Of a DNA stretch of 64,000 nucleotides, positions 37,367 to 53,700 are shown piece by piece. The position numbers were made by a program, and so were the translations under genes. The number at the start of each line of letters is the position of its first letter. The first letter of the stretch is position 1. Source of the stretch: Osedax fenrisi (taxonomy: Eukaryota; Annelida; Polychaeta; Sabellida; Siboglinidae); NCBI GenBank assembly GCA_964019155.1, contig OZ025245.1, positions 12,510,461 to 12,574,460 of the forward strand, written 5' to 3'. The notes beneath the pieces are model-generated. The model made no database searches. It saw nothing but the letters and a program-made list of their open reading frames with translations, and was not told where the DNA came from.

Positions 37367-39185
37367 CTGTAGGGAGTGATAATTAATTAGGATTTATTTA
37401 TTTAATTGGCATAGAAATAGTGGATACAGTTGTTGATACCATTATATACAAAATTCAATATTGTAAATTAAATTAATAAACAATTTAATTATGATAAAAA
37501 ATTATTATTATATACAGCATAATATTATCTATATTTATAAACTATATATAACATATAAACTTTATATAAATATTATATTTAAAATATATGAAATGTACAT
37601 TTATAAAAAGTAAATTTAGTAAAATTCTTTTTTGAAATGTTTTCATATCATATAATACCTTTTCATAGAAGTAGTTAAAATACAAAATTCTAAACATTTA
37701 TCATAATAGCATCAAAGGGCTTTTAGTATGTTATGTTTCACAACTTTATTTAATGATAAATACTCTATTTTCAAATAGCTATTATGTTAATATATGAATA
37801 TATTATATTTGAATTTAGTGATAGATTTAATGGTATTCATTTTATTATTTAAAATTATCAATGCTATTATATAAGTCTAGGGAATGTTATTATGTTCTAT
37901 TTATATACATTTAATTGTAAATAGATAGGAAAATAGATAATATCTTAATAAATGAATTAGTCATAGTGATTAAATATTTTAAATTATTTGTATGTATTAA
38001 TCATAATATTGATCTATATAATAATTATTTTCAAATAAAATAATATTGACATAAAATAAATGGATCATAACAAGAATTCGACAGCAAGGACACGAACACA
38101 TACTTGCGGGAGTTATATTTATATTGCGGGAGTTGAAATATTCAAATAAATATACATACGCGTGAAAGTAGATCCGAATGAAAGTAGATCCTAGCATATA
38201 GTAATTATATATATATGTATGTATGTGTGTGATAAAAATAAATCTAGCTCCAGCTAGATTCGAACTCGGGACTTTCTGCTTAGAACGCATCCTTTATAGC
38301 ACTGAGCCACAATTGTGGGTTAACCCATGTTATATATTATGCTATTCATTTTCCTATTTAAAAAACATTTCTATATATATATACTATAAATAGATAATTT
38401 TTTTAAAACTAAATTTAAATTATTACTATCAGAAATTACTCGATTATAATTCAAATATGTTACGTACGAATGAGATCGATATAGTTTTAGAATGTCCATT
38501 TAATTTCAAGTAGAATCAATATATTATATATGTATAATACTATACGTCATAAATATGTTATCCGTTATAGTAACTGTACAATGAAGTATTAGTTAATAAA
38601 TTTGATTTTTAATTAAATTTAAATTATTAAATGGACATTCTAAAACTATATCGATCTCATTCGCACGTAACATATTCGAATTATAATCGAGTAATTTCTG
38701 ATAGTAATAATTTTAATTTAATTTAAAATCAAATTTATTAACAAATACTTCATTGTACAGTTACTATAACGGATAGCATATTTATGACGTATATTATTAT
38801 ACATATATAATATATTGATTCTACTTGAAATTAAATGGACATTCTAAAACTATATCGATATCATTCGTACGTAACACATTCGAATTATAATCGAGTAATT
38901 TCTGATAGTAATAATTTAAATTTAATTTAAAATCAAATTTATTAACAAATACTTCATTGTACAGTTACTATAACGGATAGCATATTTATGACGTATAGTA
39001 TTATACATATATAATATATCGATTCTACTTAAATGGACATTCTAAAACGATATCGATCTCATTCGTACGTAACATATTCGAATTATAATCGAGTAATTTA
39101 TGATAGTAATAATTTAAATTTAGTTTAATTAAAAAAAAATATTTATTTATAATATATATCTTATATTTATATATATATATACACA

Positions 39186-39245
<60 letters not shown>

Positions 39246-39948
39246 TATATATATATTATATACATGTATGCGTATTATATAATATATATCTGAATAATCG
39301 CGTATGAATATAAATTATATTGCAAATCATTTAAATGCATAACACATCACTGAATGTAACGAGCCTATAGCAAACTATTTTGCGCGCGCGCGCAGTATAT
39401 TTAAAGTTCATGTCCTTGCATTGCAGTGTTGTGTCGAATTCTTGTGATCATCCAAATAAATTATAACAAAATAAATAAAATACAAATTAAAATATTTGTT
39501 ATTATATAATTTGAAAGGATATATCTAGTTGAAATATTATTACATAATTTCTATTCACTGTAAATACTAAATATAAAGTATTACTTATATTGTAGTAATT
39601 TTATATATCATTCATAATATAATTATATTTTATCATATATAAAATTCAAAATTTATAAAATGGTTAAATTTTATTAATTTTCCTATTAAATAAATTATTT
39701 TATACATATTTGTTTAAATTATAATCATATTATATATCTGATTTTATTGAATACTATATCATTTGATACAAATATAACTATAATTTAATTATTATATTAT
39801 ACATATATTATTGTTAAATTGAAATATAAAAGTATAAAATAATAAAAATGTATTCTTATTAATGCTTATTATTACTTGAATGAAAAGTTTATAAATAAAA
39901 TATCTGTATATATATATATTCAAATGTATATATATACTATTATTTGTA

Positions 39949-39985
<37 letters not shown>

Positions 39986-41250
39986 TTAGTAGACTTGTAT
40001 TATTTAAACTTAATGTAATAATACAATTATATTCAATTGCATTCTGTCGAGGACTATTTTCACAAAATTTGTACTCCAAAATATATACATTTTAGTGTAT
40101 TTAACAATATTTAATTATATCCCGATGATTGAACATTTATTTTAGTTATAATTGTATATCATTATTTTATATTAAATTCTATCACATATGTAATATTTAT
40201 ATATATTATCAAACATTTGTATAAACATTTATTTAAAATAACAAATATTTTATAATGTCTGTACTTATATAATATAAAAGTTAAAGATTTGGAGAGAACC
40301 AATTTTATTTCACACACTTGGGAATTTTGTATTAAATCGGTCCTGATATAAATTGTTATTTATATTATTATTTATTATTCATTGGAGTCATCCAATCAGA
40401 AACTTAGATGAAGTTTTTTCACTTATAAAAAATGGCTCTAACTTCCCTTCGAAGCAGCGCTCGTGTTAAGGCATCCATGATTGTTATAGAGAGTGGTTTT
40501 ATTTTATGTATACATAATTATATAAGATCATTTCTAAATATTATTTTATGGGACGGCAACGTATGATTTTTGAAATAAATATATTTTTTATTAAAAATGT
40601 AATTTTATAAAAGTTATAAATGCTGTGAATTTAATATATTATCTTTAAAATAGTATAGGGGTTGATGCATAAAAGTAACTATAAGTTTCATGAATAAGCA
40701 TTTTTAAATACAACCGTATAAAAATATATATTAAAATGATAGTAAAATATTTATAATTTTTTTTAAAAACTGATATTACTTCTATTTATATTAAACTTAT
40801 TTTGTATGATTTGAACATCCATAATTATTGATCTACTTGATAAATGTATATGAAACTTTAAAAACTTTAAAAAAATAAATACATCTTCAAAAATTATAAG
40901 TATGAGCTAAAAGTAAAACTTAGTTACTAGAAATTACTGGAAATATTATTATTTTAAAATTAGTATTTTGTAGGTCTCATTCTCATCGTCATATTCTATA
41001 ACTTAATATATATATATATATAAATATATAAATATAAATGTACTTAATATGACTTAAACAAATGTAGTCATTATGCTATTTATTCTAGAAGTTATCGTAC
41101 TTTTAGTGAACAAAACATCTCCTATCTTCGCAATGTAGATATGCATATGTTTCACAGGCCCATTTAAGACCTATTTAATTGGATTGGAAAGAACCCATGT
41201 TCTACTACCTGCATGTATGACACATTAGCATGCTGAGCTACCTAGTTCCC

Positions 41251-41319
<69 letters not shown>

Positions 41320-44070
41320 ACATAACATACAGTGTATACAAATAAAATATATATTATTATTCTAAAAATAGATATGATAGTGAGTCATGCACGAAAAAGA
41401 AAGCTAAATGATGTCATAACGAAAGAAGAGTTAAAAATAAATATAAAAAGTGGAACCCCCTTAATGACTCTATTACCAGTTTGGACAGAGTGCAAACAGA
41501 TAAATACAAACATAAACATAACGTTTTGTTAGATATCATTGAGTACATACAAACAATATCCAGGGCATGAATATTATATTATTATTTTAAAAGTTAAAAT
41601 TTAAAATTTAAATGATTTATAAATTTAATAAATTTTATATATATATTAAATATATATATTAAATACATAATAAATTTATGATTTAAATGATTTCAAAAAT
41701 ATGAAATATTTATTTAAATATTTATTAATAAAAAGTGCATTAATTTTTTTAAATTTGTATTTATAATTATGCTACAATTTATATATTGAATTGAAATATG
41801 TTTTTAAATAGTATTCGTGTGTTCATTCTATATAATATAATGTATATTACATTATATTATGATTTTATTATAATCATATTGAAATTAGTAATTTAAAAAC
41901 GATTTTATTAATTGATTTATACGTCAAATATGCCATGATGCGTTACAATAATATCATTCAAGCTTGAAATAAAATGTTCGCATAATAATTGTTGATATTA
42001 TCAGATCTCCTTACTTGGTGTCATTTCTTTATTAAACTAAATAATTAAATTATTTATTTTTTGACATAAAATAATAATTATTTCTATTAAAGGGTTTCAC
42101 ACCAACTCGAACGCAATTATTAACTCTAATTATTAGAGGTTAAAGTTTAACTATATTATTTGAAAGGGGTTTTACACTTAATTATTATAGTTAATAATTG
42201 AGTTCGAGTTGGTGTGAAAACCCTTTAAAAGGAGACATATTTTACATATATATATATATATATATACAGTAAAACCTCTCTATAAGAAACCTCTTTATAA
42301 GAAAAACCTCTTTATAAGAAAATTGTTTACACATTTGGTTGGAATTCAACCTTTTCCACATTAAAAAACCTCTTTATAAGAAAATATTATAAGAAAAATA
42401 TAAGAAAAAACTCTTTATAAGAAACTTATTGTATAACAAATATAAAAAATAATTATATATAAATAGAAGTATAATATTTATAACAATTAAAGAAATGAAT
42501 TATTATATAAGATATTTTTTTTTCTCTACAAATATTTTATATTACATAAATAGCTTGAAATGAATTAAAATTAATTAATAAATGTTATTTTTATCATTGA
42601 ATTTATTAAAATTAATTAATAAATATTATTGTATATTCTATTTATTAAAATAAATTAATGATGTTATTTCCTTAAATTGATTGATGATACAATTTAATAT
42701 ATTATAAAATTATTTATTAAATATATAATAGAGTATTATACTTAGCATGCAATTATATTTAGCGAATAACAATTCATTACAATATGATGACTTTATTAAT
42801 CTGTTATCAAATCATTGTACAGATACAGTAATTTAAAGCAAACAATTATTAAAAACTATTTTAAATAAATCATATTTCTAAACTATTCTTTTGATTAATA
42901 CTTTTAAATACATATAAATAAATAAATATACTATATATATATATATATATAACCATAGGTTATATAATCCATTTTCAATTATGAATTAATTCTTAAAATC
43001 AATGGAAAAGTAAAAACCTCTTTATAAGAAAACCTATCTATAAGAAAAAAAGTACTGAAAAAAAATAGTTTCTTATAGAGAGGTTTTACTGTATATGTAT
43101 TATAATATTACATTATTTTACATAATAAATATCTAGATATAGTATATCTACATAATAATATAATATTAAAATACATTATATATATATATATATGTAGAAT
43201 TGCAACAAAATATTATAAAAAATATCTATAAATTTAAACTGAATTTATGAATGAATTCTTATTTATAATAACATATTTTACATTTCATGAAATATTATAT
43301 CATAGATAAAGATTATATCATATTACATAATGGTACTATAATTTGAAGTTACAATTCAATAAAACTTGTTTGGAAATCAATACAAATTTTATATTTGTAA
43401 TTAATCATTAAAATAAAAAAATATATCACTGAAAAATATGTATGTTGAAGTACAAAATGTAATATAAACATGGAATTATATAGAGATCAGATGTCCTGTC
43501 ATTACTGGTATATAATCTATTGATTTTAATAAACTAGATAATTATTAAATTGGTCTATTTTTTCTTATATTTAAAAAAAATCAAATATTAAAAGTAAACA
43601 AATATTTTTTTAAATTATTTTTAAATTAAAAATATATATTTTTTTTTCAAACTTTTATACAGACAATTATATTAGGTAAGTATTATATTAGGCAAGTTCA
43701 GTTGCAGTAACATTCAATTCATTAACCATTTTAAATGCAGAATATCGGTGTGTAGGGAAAATAATACTAATTAAAAATACCAATATCTATAATATGCATT
43801 TATTTTATGAAATTAAAATTACAAATTTACAAATTCTTTTATTTTAATTCATATTATACATATTTATATGTCTATATTTTAATTATAAATATATAAAGTA
43901 ATATTTATTAATAATTTGTTTACAAATATTTTCAATATCTTATTTTACTGATATGTAAATAAACATTGTTTTTAGACTTTAATAAAAAGTTATTTTATTT
44001 AAAATTGAAATTTGTATTACTGACTCATAAAATATTATAATAAATAATTTAATTTGCTAAAATATATACA

Positions 44071-44111
<41 letters not shown>

Positions 44112-45539
44112 ACTCTATTCCTACTTCTTTATATAATAGAATATAAAATTGAAAATTTCATTTTAAAAGCTGTATGAAAAATTATAGATGTTTATATATT
44201 ATTATTTTAATAGTAAATATAAAAAAACCATTGTATAGATTATTTGAATATATTTTAAAAACATATTACTTGTAATTAAAGAATATTTACAGTTTTGAGG
44301 TTGTATATATTTTTACATGTGGACACATACAATTTAAATAATTTTGTTATGATACAAATAAGCATGTTACTAAATTCCTCATGCATCATAAAGGGTAATA
44401 GACAATATAAATAACCCTCCATATAAAAAAGTGAGTAACCCTCTATATAAACATGATAAATAACATTCCGTAAAAACATGAATAACCCTACTAATATACA
44501 TATATACTAGTAACCCTTCTACCAATAAATAATTTACTTGTCCATAATATGAATAATATATATATAATATAAAAATATATACAATATAAATATTATTTAT
44601 AGAATTAAATTAATATATAATTATTTATTAAATAATATATATAATATAAAAAATATATACAATATAAATATTATTCATATAATTAAATTAATATATAATT
44701 ATTTATTAAATAATATATATAATATAAAAAATATATACAATATAAATATTATTCATATAATAAATTAATATATAATTATTTATTAAATAATATATATATA
44801 TAATATAAATAAGTATTTATATTATAAATCAGTCGGTGTGCACATCCATGGATAGAATACTTGCAAGCGTATAATCCGGTTACAAACCCTAATGAACACC
44901 CTGCGACTGCCTATTTTGTAGATTCCTTCCTGAATGCGTATGAACTCAAACTGAGGCTGACACAGACACTCGGATTTCATCCTCTGAATCTGTGTAGAGG
45001 TCACGACCTTGTCAGAATTAGTTATAATGCACTCGCGCGCGTGCGTGTGCCAAACGCATGCTAAATAGGCTTGTGATCGGGTTTAGGATTTGATAGCTGT
45101 TACTATTGTACTTATGTTCACTTTAACAATAAGGGCAAGTACCTATGTCTTTATTTTTATAAACAAATTATTTTATTAAAATATCAAAATTAAAGTCAAC
45201 CTTTAAAATTATTTATAAAAATCACGAAATGAGTAATAATCATACGAATGTAATTATAAGTAACTAAAATATATATCATAAACAGTGAAGTATGATAAAC
45301 AGTGAAGTATTATTGGTGCGAGCGAAATCAAGTAAAACTCTCTAAAAGCTAAAAAATCATACAAATATATACTTTTTTTGTTCACAATTATTATAAAAAC
45401 ATTTATTATAAACACATTTATTCTTTATATTACTATGCGTTATATTTATTTTTATATTCATAAATTGTTAGTATATTTATGTGACCTCATACCGCTCTTT
45501 CTCTGATAATGATTCAAAGCTGTCTATAATCTAATATCA

Positions 45540-45603
<64 letters not shown>

Positions 45604-46544
45604 CAAAAACACACACACACGCTATCAAAAATAGGAAATAGTAAAATATTATTTTCGAGGCGGTACAGATAGGAGTTGTGAATATTTTATTGAAATTTGT
45701 TTATCGTAGAAAAAAATCTTCTAATAATTTATGATTATTATTACACATATACATATATATATATATATAACACTAGTATATGATAGGTGTGGTGTACTAG
45801 GCAGTGTTCCATAGGTTATTACCGCCTATGGTAATAACCGCGGTAATAACCGGTAATAACCTGTCTGGTAAAAACAGGTTTTTACCATGGTAAAAACCTA
45901 CTAGTGTCTATATAATTTACAATTATATATTATTTATAGATTTTATATTTAATAGATAATATACAATTATAAAGTTAAATAATACTACATTAAAATCAAT
46001 ATTATAAGATTTTTTATATTAAAAAACAAACTTTATTAATTTTGACTCTATGTAAAGAAAACATTTTAAAAATAAATAATATGATATTGAAATAAATGAG
46101 TAAATAAGTCAATATATATATATATAAAATATTGAATATAATAATATATTTATTTTTGCCATAGTAAAAGGAAAGCCCATTCACACCAAATAAAGCGAGC
46201 GATTTTTCAAGGATATGCGCAGTAACGAAATCGTCGAGAAATAGTTAAATATTTAGAGATATCTATAATGATGAATAGTGATATTGTCACGATATCGATG
46301 ATATATTGGTGATATATCGGTAGGGGTATAGCACAGAGAGAGAGAGAAAAATCCGTACGATATTGGTGAAAAATCGGCCAACTTTTTCGGTGTGACAGGG
46401 ACTTAATATTGTAAAAAAATAATATATATATATTAAACAATAGAACTAATAATATTTTCATTGAGAAATTATTTGAATATATTCATTATTTGATTTTATA
46501 CCATGATATTTAATTAAATATATTAAATATATCTATATATATTG

Positions 46545-46607
<63 letters not shown>

Positions 46608-47553
46608 CTGAATAGAATATTTATTTTTATATATATGAAATTAAATATAGTTTTTATAAATATGTAATATTTTCATTGTGTAATTTTATGAATATATAAC
46701 ACAGTATGATTTTATTTCATTTATAAAATATATCCAATTACATCAACTTGTTAATTTTACAATATAAGGGTGGCAGACCTCAAAATCCAGTTGGATTTAA
46801 ATAATAAATGTACTATAAATGGCATAATAAAGCAGAAAAATGTTGACAAATTTTCAAATAAATCTGCTAGATTAATTAGCCATAACATTTATATATAAAT
46901 GAATCAATATTACTTTAATTTTCAATATACATTTTTTTTAAGGTATTATATTTTATGAGTACTAGGTTTTTACCGGTAATTACCGGTTATTACCGGTTTT
47001 TACCGTAAATTAACATGGTAGAGATAGGTTTTTACCGGTTATTACCGGTTTTGCCCGGTAAAAACAGGTTTTTACCGAAAATAATGGAACCCTGGTACTA
47101 GGACTATTGAATAAGACCACACCAGGGTATTGATCACACCAGTGTCATGCATGTAGACATTTAACACACGGCTATTATAAAAGTAGACTTACATATCGGG
47201 TTGTAAATTCATTATCGGTCGCTGTAGTGCTATTATTCAATGCTTAATGATCGTTAGGTAATAAAGTGTTATGTATGTGTGTGTATGTATATTATAACTG
47301 GTAGTCTGAAAGTATATCCTTTTTTTTGTATCTATAGTTATTATAATATTTATAAAATAAATAATTATAATTAACTATGATTACTATACGTGTGAGAGAG
47401 AGAGAGCTATGTGTGTAGGCTTTTCACCTTAGATCATAACTATCACCACCTATGGTTAAACGAAAATTACTTAATTAATATTATTCCTATTTATTCATTT
47501 TTGTTTTTGTGTATACTTTATAGTATCAGTAGTAGTGAGAGAGAGAGAGATAA

Positions 47554-47628
<75 letters not shown>

Positions 47629-47676
47629 GAGGGAGAGGGAGAGGGAGAGGGAGAGGGAGAGGGAGAGGGAGAGGGA

Positions 47677-47767
<91 letters not shown>

Positions 47768-50700
47768 TGAGAGAGATAGAGATAGAGATAGAAAGAGAGA
47801 GGGTGGGGATTAAGTGTTCCTCTCCACGTTAAGTTTGAGTGTACCTAACACGCAGGATGCACAGTACACTCTCGCTGACCTCGATGTTTGCTCTACACAA
47901 AAGAGAGAGGGCAACATGGAGGAGGGTAGTTTAAGGGGAGTAAATGTTCATCTCCCCAATGGCATTAAGTTCGCGTGTACAAAATATGAAGGACATACCC
48001 ATATGCGGAGGACATGTCCTCTAGCTGACCTCGATGTCGAGGAACTCGTAGATTTCGTTGCCGACCGATCGTTTACGTTTCCTTGACGACGCCGAAGCTG
48101 AAGAAGACGACGTACTCCTGCTACCGGTGGTGCTGCGGTCCGGTGATGTGGCGATGGCAGCAGTGGTGGCGGTGCTAGCGTCTGTTGTGTCTACTGCGGC
48201 GGCATCTAGAGCTACGGGTTCAGCGATGAAGTTAAGTAGCGTAGACGTATTCATATTTAGAATACGATACAGTAAGTATCACATTTTAATCAAATATCAA
48301 GTATCAAATGATTTGATTGGTAGCGTTATATTCTAAAACTACATAGAATACGAGATTTATGAAATACCGTCGGAAAAACGGCACATTTTTGAACTCGGTA
48401 TAAAACGTTAATCTTTCTGATTGTCATAAAGCCTAGATAGCAAACACGAAGTGGTACACTAGTTCTATTGAAATATAATCGTACACTATTTTCGAATTAT
48501 TTTATTTATAATAGTTATTATAATTGTTAATAGTTGTACGCATCTCAATTACTAAATATATACACATACACACACTTTGCGTTAGAATGAGGTCGATGTC
48601 ATCATGATATTCAAGGTTATATAGGTTTGCGTAAACGACAAAGAACTAAAACATCTACTATTAATGTGTTCTCCGTGATGGTGTTGGTTCGTAATAGACG
48701 ACTATGGAATATAAACCGAGGGGCTGATGTCTAAATTAGAGATTTATACACTATTATTAGTATTATTATTATTATTATTATTATTAGATTTAAGCTTTTT
48801 ACATCTGGGTAATTATAGAAGCAGAGCTTATCATGATAATTAACCGTGTATATATATTTATATATAATACATATACTATATATGTATATATATATACATA
48901 TATATATACATAATATTATAAATTAAAATATTAAATCGTTCGATCAATTTGATACATTTTAGATAATAAATCGTACAATTTCATAAAACTGGTCCGTATT
49001 CGTGTTGGATGGAGAACTATAGAGTATAAACATTACATTACATAGTATCTTAATACATAGTGTATAAATAGAGGGTATTAATGTATAAATAGAGGGTATT
49101 ATTATATAAATAGAGGGTATTAATGTATAAATAGAGGGTGTTAGTGTATAAATAGAGTTCGCTAGTTTATAAATAGGGGATACACGGGAATAGTATGTTA
49201 GTCTGAAATCAAGGGCGCTAATATGACGACGGTATTTCAATAAAGAATGTTGATGTATCAAAAGTGGATGCTACTGGCATCGCGCTAGTAATAAATAGGG
49301 TAAACTAGTATAACAGCGGAGGGAGTGGTAGTGACTAGTGATGGTAGCGATGCCAGTCAAATCTAAAGCATAGATGCGGTCTTAGTCTCAGTTATCTAAA
49401 GTATCAACTCGGCTCGGGCTCGTTTGGTTAGAGTCTCGGCTATGGATCGTTTTGTTAGAGTCTCGGATAGGGCTCGTTTTTTTTCCCGCGAATGAGTTTC
49501 GGTACGGCATTAATAACCAAAAGTCCAAAAGTCTCGGCATAAAAAGCTCGGCACCATTTACATCGCCTGTAGTGACTAAACAATGGGTGATAGTAACGAG
49601 ATACTAATCCGATAGAGACTGTGGTAGCTAGTACAACTAACCTATCTCTTGTTAACCCATAGGTCACCACCTAATAGTACAACTAACCTATCTCTTGTTA
49701 ACCCATAGGTCACCTAATAGTACATCTAACCTATCTATTGTTAACCCATAGGTCACCACCTAATAGTACAACTAACCTATCTCTTGTTAACCCATAGGTC
49801 ACCACCTAATAGTACAACTAACCTATCTCTTGTTAACCCATAGGTCACCACCTAATAATACAACTAACCTATCTCTTGTTAACCCATAGGTCACCACCTA
49901 ATAGTACAACTAACCTATTTCTTGCTAAACCATAGGTCACCACCTAAGAGTACAACTAACCTATCTCTTGTTAACCCATAGGTCACCTAATAGTACAACT
50001 AACCTATCTCTTGTTAACACATAGGTCACCACCTAATAGTACAACTAACCTATCTCTTGTTAACCCATAGGTCACCACCTAATAGTACAACTAACCTATC
50101 TCTTGTTAACCCATAGGTCACCACCTAATAGTACAACTAACCTATTTCTTGCTAAACCATAGGTCACCACCTAATAGTACAACTAACCTATCTCTTGTTA
50201 ACCCATAGGTCACCTAATAGTACAACTAACCTATCTCTTGTTAACCCATAGGTCACCACCTAATAGTACAACTAACCTATCTCTTGTTAACCCATAGGTC
50301 ACCACCTAATAGTACAACTAACCTATCTCTTGTTAACCCATAGGTCACCACCTAATAGTACAACTAACCTATCTCTTGTTAACCCATAGGTCACCACCTA
50401 ATAGTACAACTAACCTATCTAGTGTTAACCCATAGGTCACCACCTAATAGTACAACTAACCTATCTAGTGTTAACCCATAGGTCACCTAATAGTACAACT
50501 AACCTATCTCTTGTTAACCCATAGGTCACCACCTAATAGTACAACTAACCTATCTCGTGTTAACCCATAGGTCACCACCTAATAGTACAACTAACTTATC
50601 TCTTGTTAACCCATAGGTCACCTAATAGTACAACTAACCTATCTCTTGTTAACCCATAGGTCACCACCTAATAGTACAACTAACCTATCTCTTGTTAACC

Positions 50701-53700
50701 CATAGGTCACCACCTAATAGTACAACTAACCTATCTCGTGTTAACCCATAGGTCACCACCTAATAGTACAACTAACCTATTTCTTGCTAAACCATAGGTC
50801 ACCACCTAATAGTACAACTAAACTATCTCTTGTTAACCCATAGGTCACCACATAATAGTACGACTAACCTATCTCTTGTTAAACCATAGGTCACCTAATA
50901 GTACAACTAACCTATCTCTTGTTAACCCATAGGTCACCACCTAATAGTACAACTAACCTATCTCTTGTTAACCCATAGGTCACCACCTAATAGTACAACT
51001 AACCTATCTCTTGTTAACCCATAGGTCACCACCTAATAGTACAACTAACCTATTTCTTGCTAAACCATAGGTCACCTAATAGTACAACTAACCTATCTCT
51101 TGTTAACCCATAGGTCACCACCTAATAGTACAACTAACCTATCTCTTGTTAACCCATAGGTCACCACCTAATAGTACAACTAACCTATCTCTTGTTAACC
51201 CATAGGTCACCACCTAATAGTACAACTAACCTATTTCTTGCTAAACCATAGGTCACCACCTAATAGTACAACTAACCTATCTCTTGTTAACCCATAGGTC
51301 ACCTAATAGTACAACTAACCTATCTCTTGTTAACCCATAGGTCACCACCTAATAGTACAACTAACCTATCTCTTGTTAACCCATAGGTCACCACCTAATA
51401 GTACGACTAACCTATCTCTTGTTAACCCATAGGTCACCATCTAATAGTACGACTAACCTATCTCTTGTTAACCCATAGGTCACCACCTAATAGTACAACT
51501 AACCTATCTAGTGCTAACCCATAGGTCACCACCTAGTAGTACAACTAACATATCTCTTGTTAACCCATAGGTCACCACCTAATAGTACAACTAACCTATC
51601 TCTTGTTAACCCATAGGTCACCACCTAATAGTACAACTAACCTATCTCATGTTAACCCATAGGTCACCTAATAGTACATCTAACCTATCTATTGTTAACC
51701 CATAGGTCACCACCTAATAGTACAACTAACCTATCTCTTGTTAACCCATAGGTCACCACCTAATAGTACAACTAACCTATCTCTTGTTAACCCATAGGTC
51801 ACCACCTAATAATACAACTAACCTATCTCTTGTTAACCCATAGGTCACCACCTAATAGTACAACTAACCTATTTCTTGCTAAACCATAGGTCACCACCTA
51901 ATAGTACAACTAACCTATCTCTTGTTAACCCATAGGTCACCTAATAGTACAACTAACCTATCTCTTGTTAACACATAGGTCACCACCTAATAGTACAACT
52001 AACCTATCTCTTGTTAACCCATAGGTCACCACCTAATAGTACAACTAACCTATCTCTTGTTAACCCATAGGTCACCACCTAATAGTACAACTAACCTATC
52101 TCTTGTTAACCCATAGGTCACCACCTAATAGTACAACTAACCTATCTCTTGTTAACCCATAGGTCACCACCTAATAGTACAACTAACCTATCTCTTGTTA
52201 ACCCATAGGTCACCATCTAATAGTACAACTAACCTATCTCTTGTTAACCCATAGGTCACCACCTAATAGTACAACTAACCTATCTAGTGCTAACCCATAG
52301 GTCACCACCTAATAGTACAACTAACCTATCTCTTGTTAACCCATAGGTCACCACCTAATAGTACAACTAACCTATCTCTTGTTAACCCATAGGTCACCAC
52401 CTAATAGTACAACTAACCTATCTCATGTTAACCCATAGGTCACCTAATAGTACATCTAACCTATCTATTGTTAACCCATAGGTCACCACCTAATAGTACA
52501 ACTAACCTATCTCTTGTTAACCCATAGGTCACCACCTAATAGTACAACTAACCTATCTCTTGTTAACCCATAGGTCACCACCTAATAATACAACTAACCT
52601 ATCTCTTGTTAACCCATAGGTCACCACCTAATAATACAACTAACCTATCTCTTGTTAACCCATAGGTCACCACCTAATAGTACAACTAACCTATTTCTTG
52701 CTAAACCATAGGTCACCACCTAATAGTACAACTAACCTATCTCTTGTTAACCCATAGGTCACCTAATAGTACAACTAACCTATCTCTTGTTAACGCATAG
52801 GTCACCACCTAATAGTACAACTAACCTATCTCTTGTTAACCCATAGGTCACCACCTAATAGTACAACTAACCTATCTCTTGTTAACCCATAGGTCACCAC
52901 CTAATAGTACAACTAACCTATTTCTTGTTAACCCATAGGTCACCACCTAATAGTACAACTAACCTATCTCTTGTTAACCCATAGGTCACCACCTAATAGT
53001 ACAACTAACCTATTTCTTGCTAAACCATAGGTCACCACCTAATAGTACAACTAACCTATCTCTTGTTAACCCATAGGTCACCTAATAGTACAACTAACCT
53101 ATCTCTTGTTAACCCATAGGTCACCACCTAATAGTACAACTAACCTATCTCTTGTTAACCCATAGGTCACCACCTAATAGTACAACTAACCTATCTCTTG
53201 TTAACCCATAGGTCACCACCTAATAGTACAACTAACCTATCTCTTGTTAACCCATAGGTCACCACCTAATAGTACAACTAACCTATCTAGTGTTAACCCA
53301 TAGGTCACCACCTAATAGTACAACTAACCTATCTAGTGTTAACCCATAGGTCACCTAATAGTACAACTAACCTATCTCTTGTTAACCCATAGGTCACCAC
53401 CTAATAGTACAACTAACCTATCTCGTGTTAACCCATAGGTCACCACCTAATAGTACAACTAACTTATCTCTTGTTAACCCATAGGTCACCTAATAGTACA
53501 ACTAACCTATCTCTTGTTAACCCATAGGTCACCACCTAATAGTACAACTAACCTATCTCTTGTTAACCCATAGGTCACCACCTAATAGTACAACTAACCT
53601 ATCTCGTGTTAACCCATAGGTCACCACCTAATAGTACAACTAACCTATTTCTTGCTAAACCATAGGTCACCACCTAATAGTACAACTAAACTATCTCTTG

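Noticed and set aside
44861..45064. 67-codon plus-strand frame in a GC-richer island
   Set aside because: The island is explained by the GAR-domain exon on the minus strand; the plus frame is its shadow.
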